Below the pieces are notes generated by a model, which saw only the letters and a program-made list of their open reading frames with translations, was not told the origin of the DNA and searched no databases. Shown in pieces: positions 62,054-64,000 of a stretch of 64,000 nt of DNA; the first letter of the stretch is position 1, and every line of letters starts with the position of its first letter. A program made the position numbers and the translations under genes. The stretch comes from Catellatospora vulcania (GTDB lineage: Bacteria > Actinomycetota > Actinomycetes > Mycobacteriales > Micromonosporaceae). The stretch is taken from positions 832,911 through 896,910 of the forward strand of contig NZ_ML769301.1 of the NCBI RefSeq assembly GCF_009720385.1, read 5' to 3'.

Positions 62054-62676
62054 CGCCGCCGCCGCGGACACCCGGCCGACCGTGACCAGCTCAGTCGCGG
62101 TATACACAGGGAACCTGCTCACCAACGGTCCGGTGTCCGCGGCGGCGGCTCACCGGCCGGTGGCCGACGCCCGTGATGGGACGCCGACCGGCCCGAGCGG
62201 CACGAGGTGCTGTCAGCGAGGCCAAACGGCCAGCGATGGCCGTCTACCGACGAGCTGGCTGGCGAAAGGCCGGTGACTGCTATCCACGGACGACAACCCG
62301 CGGCAGATACATGGAGATCATGTATCTGCCGCTTTCGTAACAAATTAGATCTCCACGAGTGAGGAGTCGTGATCGGTGCTGCTCTTGCCTCGGCAATGAA
62401 CTGCGAGCAGAGTGCCCGATCCAGATATATGGAGCAAGCGACGGCCGCCACAGGTGGACCATGCGCTGGAAGGCGCCGCTCAATGCGTTTCAGATCGCCT
62501 TCGAGGGCCTCACGCCGGCCAACAACTGACCCATCAACAACCAAGATCGGCCGTCAACTCGACACTCCCGTCCCAGACGCGGCCGCCAGACCCGGCGGCG
62601 TCATGTGGGTCGGCAGCCGCCGCATCGGCCGGATGGCAGTTGCGCATCGCGACAGCCGGACGTTGACAAGGGCGTC
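62054..62676. other. 623-base spacer, no gene, one hairpin
   Basis: No open frame here looks coding on either strand. It contains the strong hairpin at 62300-62332 and several AT-richer patches (near 62332-62350). The low coding density supports an accessory or decaying region. Confidence 0.5.
62300..62332. terminator. Orphan terminator-like hairpin
   Basis: Perfect 14-base stem GCGGCAGATACATG with a GAGAT loop, followed by TTTCG. No gene ends immediately before it on either strand, so its purpose is unclear. Confidence 0.6.
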
Positions 62677-63252
62677 TCATGCCCGCTGCTTCTTCAGCTT
62701 CGCGCTCAGTCGGATGGCCGAGACGAGGAAGAAAATTGCGCCGAGCGTGGCATAGCCGGCTACGCCCGCGATCATGCCGTTGCCCTGGAGCCCCTGGGTG
62801 AGGAATCCGGTGCCGGCGAGTACGGAGATGCCGCCCGAGAGCATCTGCGCGACCTGGCCGCCGTTGCGACGGTTGCGGATCGCGGCGATGAGCTGTGGCA
62901 CACCGGCGATGATCGCCCACACGCCCCAGACCGAGAGGGCGGCGGGGACGGCGATCGACGAGGAGACGCCGATCGCGATCGCGATCACGGCACTGACCAC
63001 GACGTTGATCCACTCTGCGGCCTTTGACCGCCGGGTGTCCGGGTCGGCGCGCAGCTGCCAGAGCACGGCTCCGGCGTCGAAGAGCGGGTAGATGACGAGG
63101 AGGACCGTCAGCAGCGCACTCGGCTCGGTGGCCTTCGCGACGGTGCCGAACATGATCCCCACCCAGATGACGGCGAAGGCGAAGCGAGTGAAATACAGCC
63201 TGCGCAACGAGTGGCCGTAGGCCGGCGCGATGGTGGATTCAGTGGTGATCAT
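62677..63252 (-). CDS. DUF308-like membrane protein
   Basis: 191 residues, six hydrophobic segments. RRLYFTRFAFAVIWVGIMF at the start and LIYPLFDAGAVLWQLRAD are typical of the HdeD/DUF308-like family with internal repeats. The ATG at 63252 has GGAGCAACGTC upstream. It follows the disrupted ohr gene on the same strand. Confidence 0.78.
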   Translation of the reverse strand: MITTESTIAPAYGHSLRRLYFTRFAFAVIWVGIMFGTVAKATEPSALLTVLLVIYPLFDAGAVLWQLRADPDTRRSKAAEWINVVVSAVIAIAIGVSSSIAVPAALSVWGVWAIIAGVPQLIAAIRNRRNGGQVAQMLSGGISVLAGTGFLTQGLQGNGMIAGVAGYATLGAIFFLVSAIRLSAKLKKQRA

Positions 63253-63277
63253 GACGTTGCTCCGATGGATTGAGGCT

Positions 63278-63698
63278 TCAGGCCGAATCGGGTGGTGGTG
63301 AGGTGACGGGGATGTTGCCGCGGATCGCGTTCGAGCACGGGCGTACCTGGTGCTTGCCGGCGGCAAGGGCCTCCGGGGCCTGCTGCGCGATGCCGATGTG
63401 CGCGGTCAGCGCGGCGCTCAGGGCGAGGACGCCCTCCTGGGTCTTGCCGATCGGGATCTCGGCGGTGACCGTCGAATCCTGGATCGGGGTAGTGCTCTGC
63501 GCCGCGACCAGCTTCAGGCCCGAGCGGAAGCACGGGGCCCGTCGGTGGCGAAGAGCTGCTCGGGGTTGGTCGCCCGCCGGGGCCGGCTATCGAGGCGGGG
63601 ATCGCGAGGATGACGTCGAGCAGGCCGTCATCGGCGACCGCACGTCTTGCGGCGCGGCCCTCGCCGGTCGACGTGGTGGTGTAGATCGTTGGAGGCAT
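63278..63698 (-). pseudogene. ohr: Frameshifted organic hydroperoxide resistance gene
   Basis: Reads as an Ohr/OsmC peroxidase only when three frames are joined: MPPTIYTTTSTGEGRAARRA...AIPASIAGPGG, then TNPEQLFAT, then CFRSGLKLVAAQSTTPIQDS through RPCSNAIRGNIPVTS. Two frameshifts and loss of the GYAA segment before the peroxidatic Cys break it. The resolving-Cys motif VCPYSNA is changed to VRPCSNA. It has a normal start and ribosome binding site. Either a recent pseudogene or sequence errors. Confidence 0.75.
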
Positions 63699-63727
63699 GG
63701 TGTGTCTCCCTCGGTTGGTGACGGCAT

Positions 63728-63771
63728 AAGTAGAGTTACTAGTTCGTCTACTTGCCTAAGGTAGACTACCT
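63728..63771. promoter_or_regulatory. Two operators between ohr and tetR
   Basis: AAGTAGA-N12-TCTACTT at 63728-63753 and the perfect 13-base palindrome AGGTAG-A-CTACCT at 63759-63771. Both lie in the divergent ohr/TetR promoter and are probably the targets of the TetR protein encoded at the window end. Confidence 0.6.
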
Positions 63772-63814
63772 CGTACACCTGCGCAAACCGCGCCTGTGAA
63801 TTCGGAGATGAGAT

Positions 63815-64000
63815 ATGCAGACCGCGATGACAGCGAGCACATCCCGGGGCCGGGCGGGGACGGCGACGCGGGCGCGGATCCTCGCGGCGGCGAACGAGCT
63901 GTTCTACGCGGACGGGATCCGCGCGACGAGCGCGGATCGCATCATCGAGCAGGTGGGGATCACGAAGGTGACCTTCTATCGCCACTTCCCCAGCAAGGGC
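63815..64000 (+). CDS. TetR-family regulator, N-terminal part (cut by window edge)
   Basis: 62 visible residues: TRARILAAANELFYADGIRATSADRIIEQVGITKVTFYRHFPSKG, a complete TetR HTH. ATG with TTCGGAGATGAGAT upstream. Divergent from the broken ohr gene and next to two palindromic operators. Confidence 0.93.
   Translation, partial: MQTAMTASTSRGRAGTATRARILAAANELFYADGIRATSADRIIEQVGITKVTFYRHFPSKG

Noticed and set aside
61348-62085. A second plus-strand frame over the four-span membrane protein
   Set aside because: Arg/Pro-rich; the other frame has four clear membrane segments and a better start.

Overview
The window is high-GC, densely coding DNA from an actinomycete. Gene content (RbpA, a mycothiol-type MDMPI domain, Lnt next to Ppm1, class-B succinate dehydrogenase, many PadR/TetR/MerR/AraC regulators, GTG starts, 3'-overlapping start/stop codons) fits Actinobacteria; the overall flavour suggests Micromonosporaceae or a relative, but no marker here fixes the genus.

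Layout. (1) 1-7.7 kb: a lysine aminomutase catabolic locus. A divergent kamA (cut by the window edge) faces kdd, an amidohydrolase, kamD, kamE, a kal-like hotdog gene and a MutL-type reactivase, mostly with overlapping stops and starts. (2) 8.2-14.3 kb: core genes lnt, ppm1, fxsA and rbpA, then a peptide transporter and a TPR-like protein. (3) 14.3-15.9 kb: an HTH / DUF4180 / sulfatase-modifying-factor-like trio. (4) 16.3-18.9 kb: the most interesting part of the window. Two unusual cytochrome P450 genes flank a 34-codon gene with a strong ribosome binding site. Its peptide has a very basic front half and ends in an aromatic/His-rich tail (W-x-x-Y followed by Y-x-H). A strong hairpin separates it from the second P450. 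This looks like a compact P450-type RiPP cluster of undescribed architecture. (5) 19.2-29.8 kb: a cellulose-type LPMO, an ASCH-MDMPI fusion, an MFS transporter, PadR and TipA-type regulators and small stress/unknown genes. (6) 30-36 kb: an AbiEii-type nucleotidyltransferase pair, regulators and a LysR gene divergent from sdhCAB. (7) 36.1-50.8 kb: sdhCAB, a UbiA prenyltransferase, metabolic and editing enzymes, a solo TnpB element (46.6-48.0 kb), DUF1152/Nudix, DUF1801 and YaaA. (8) 51.0-55.5 kb: two odd tRNA genes (Trp-like and Asp), a paralogous acidic/membrane pair, an HTH plus Clp-N pair and an aldo-keto reductase.

(9) 55.5-64 kb is accessory-like. It holds a pair resembling the telomere-associated (Tap) and terminal (Tpg) proteins of linear Streptomyces replicons, a MerR remnant, a P450 with a lipocalin-like partner, TetR genes with multiple palindromic operators, and a frameshifted ohr pseudogene. 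Coding density is lower here and there are long spacers without genes.

Shared signals. Several convergent gene ends carry a similar long hairpin or palindrome built on GGAAGGGCGCCTTCT (31.0, 34.9 and 39.5 kb, with a looser relative at 11.3 kb), which looks like a family of bidirectional terminators. Two ATAG-N7-CTAT dyads lie between lysR and sdhC and probably link that regulator to succinate dehydrogenase.
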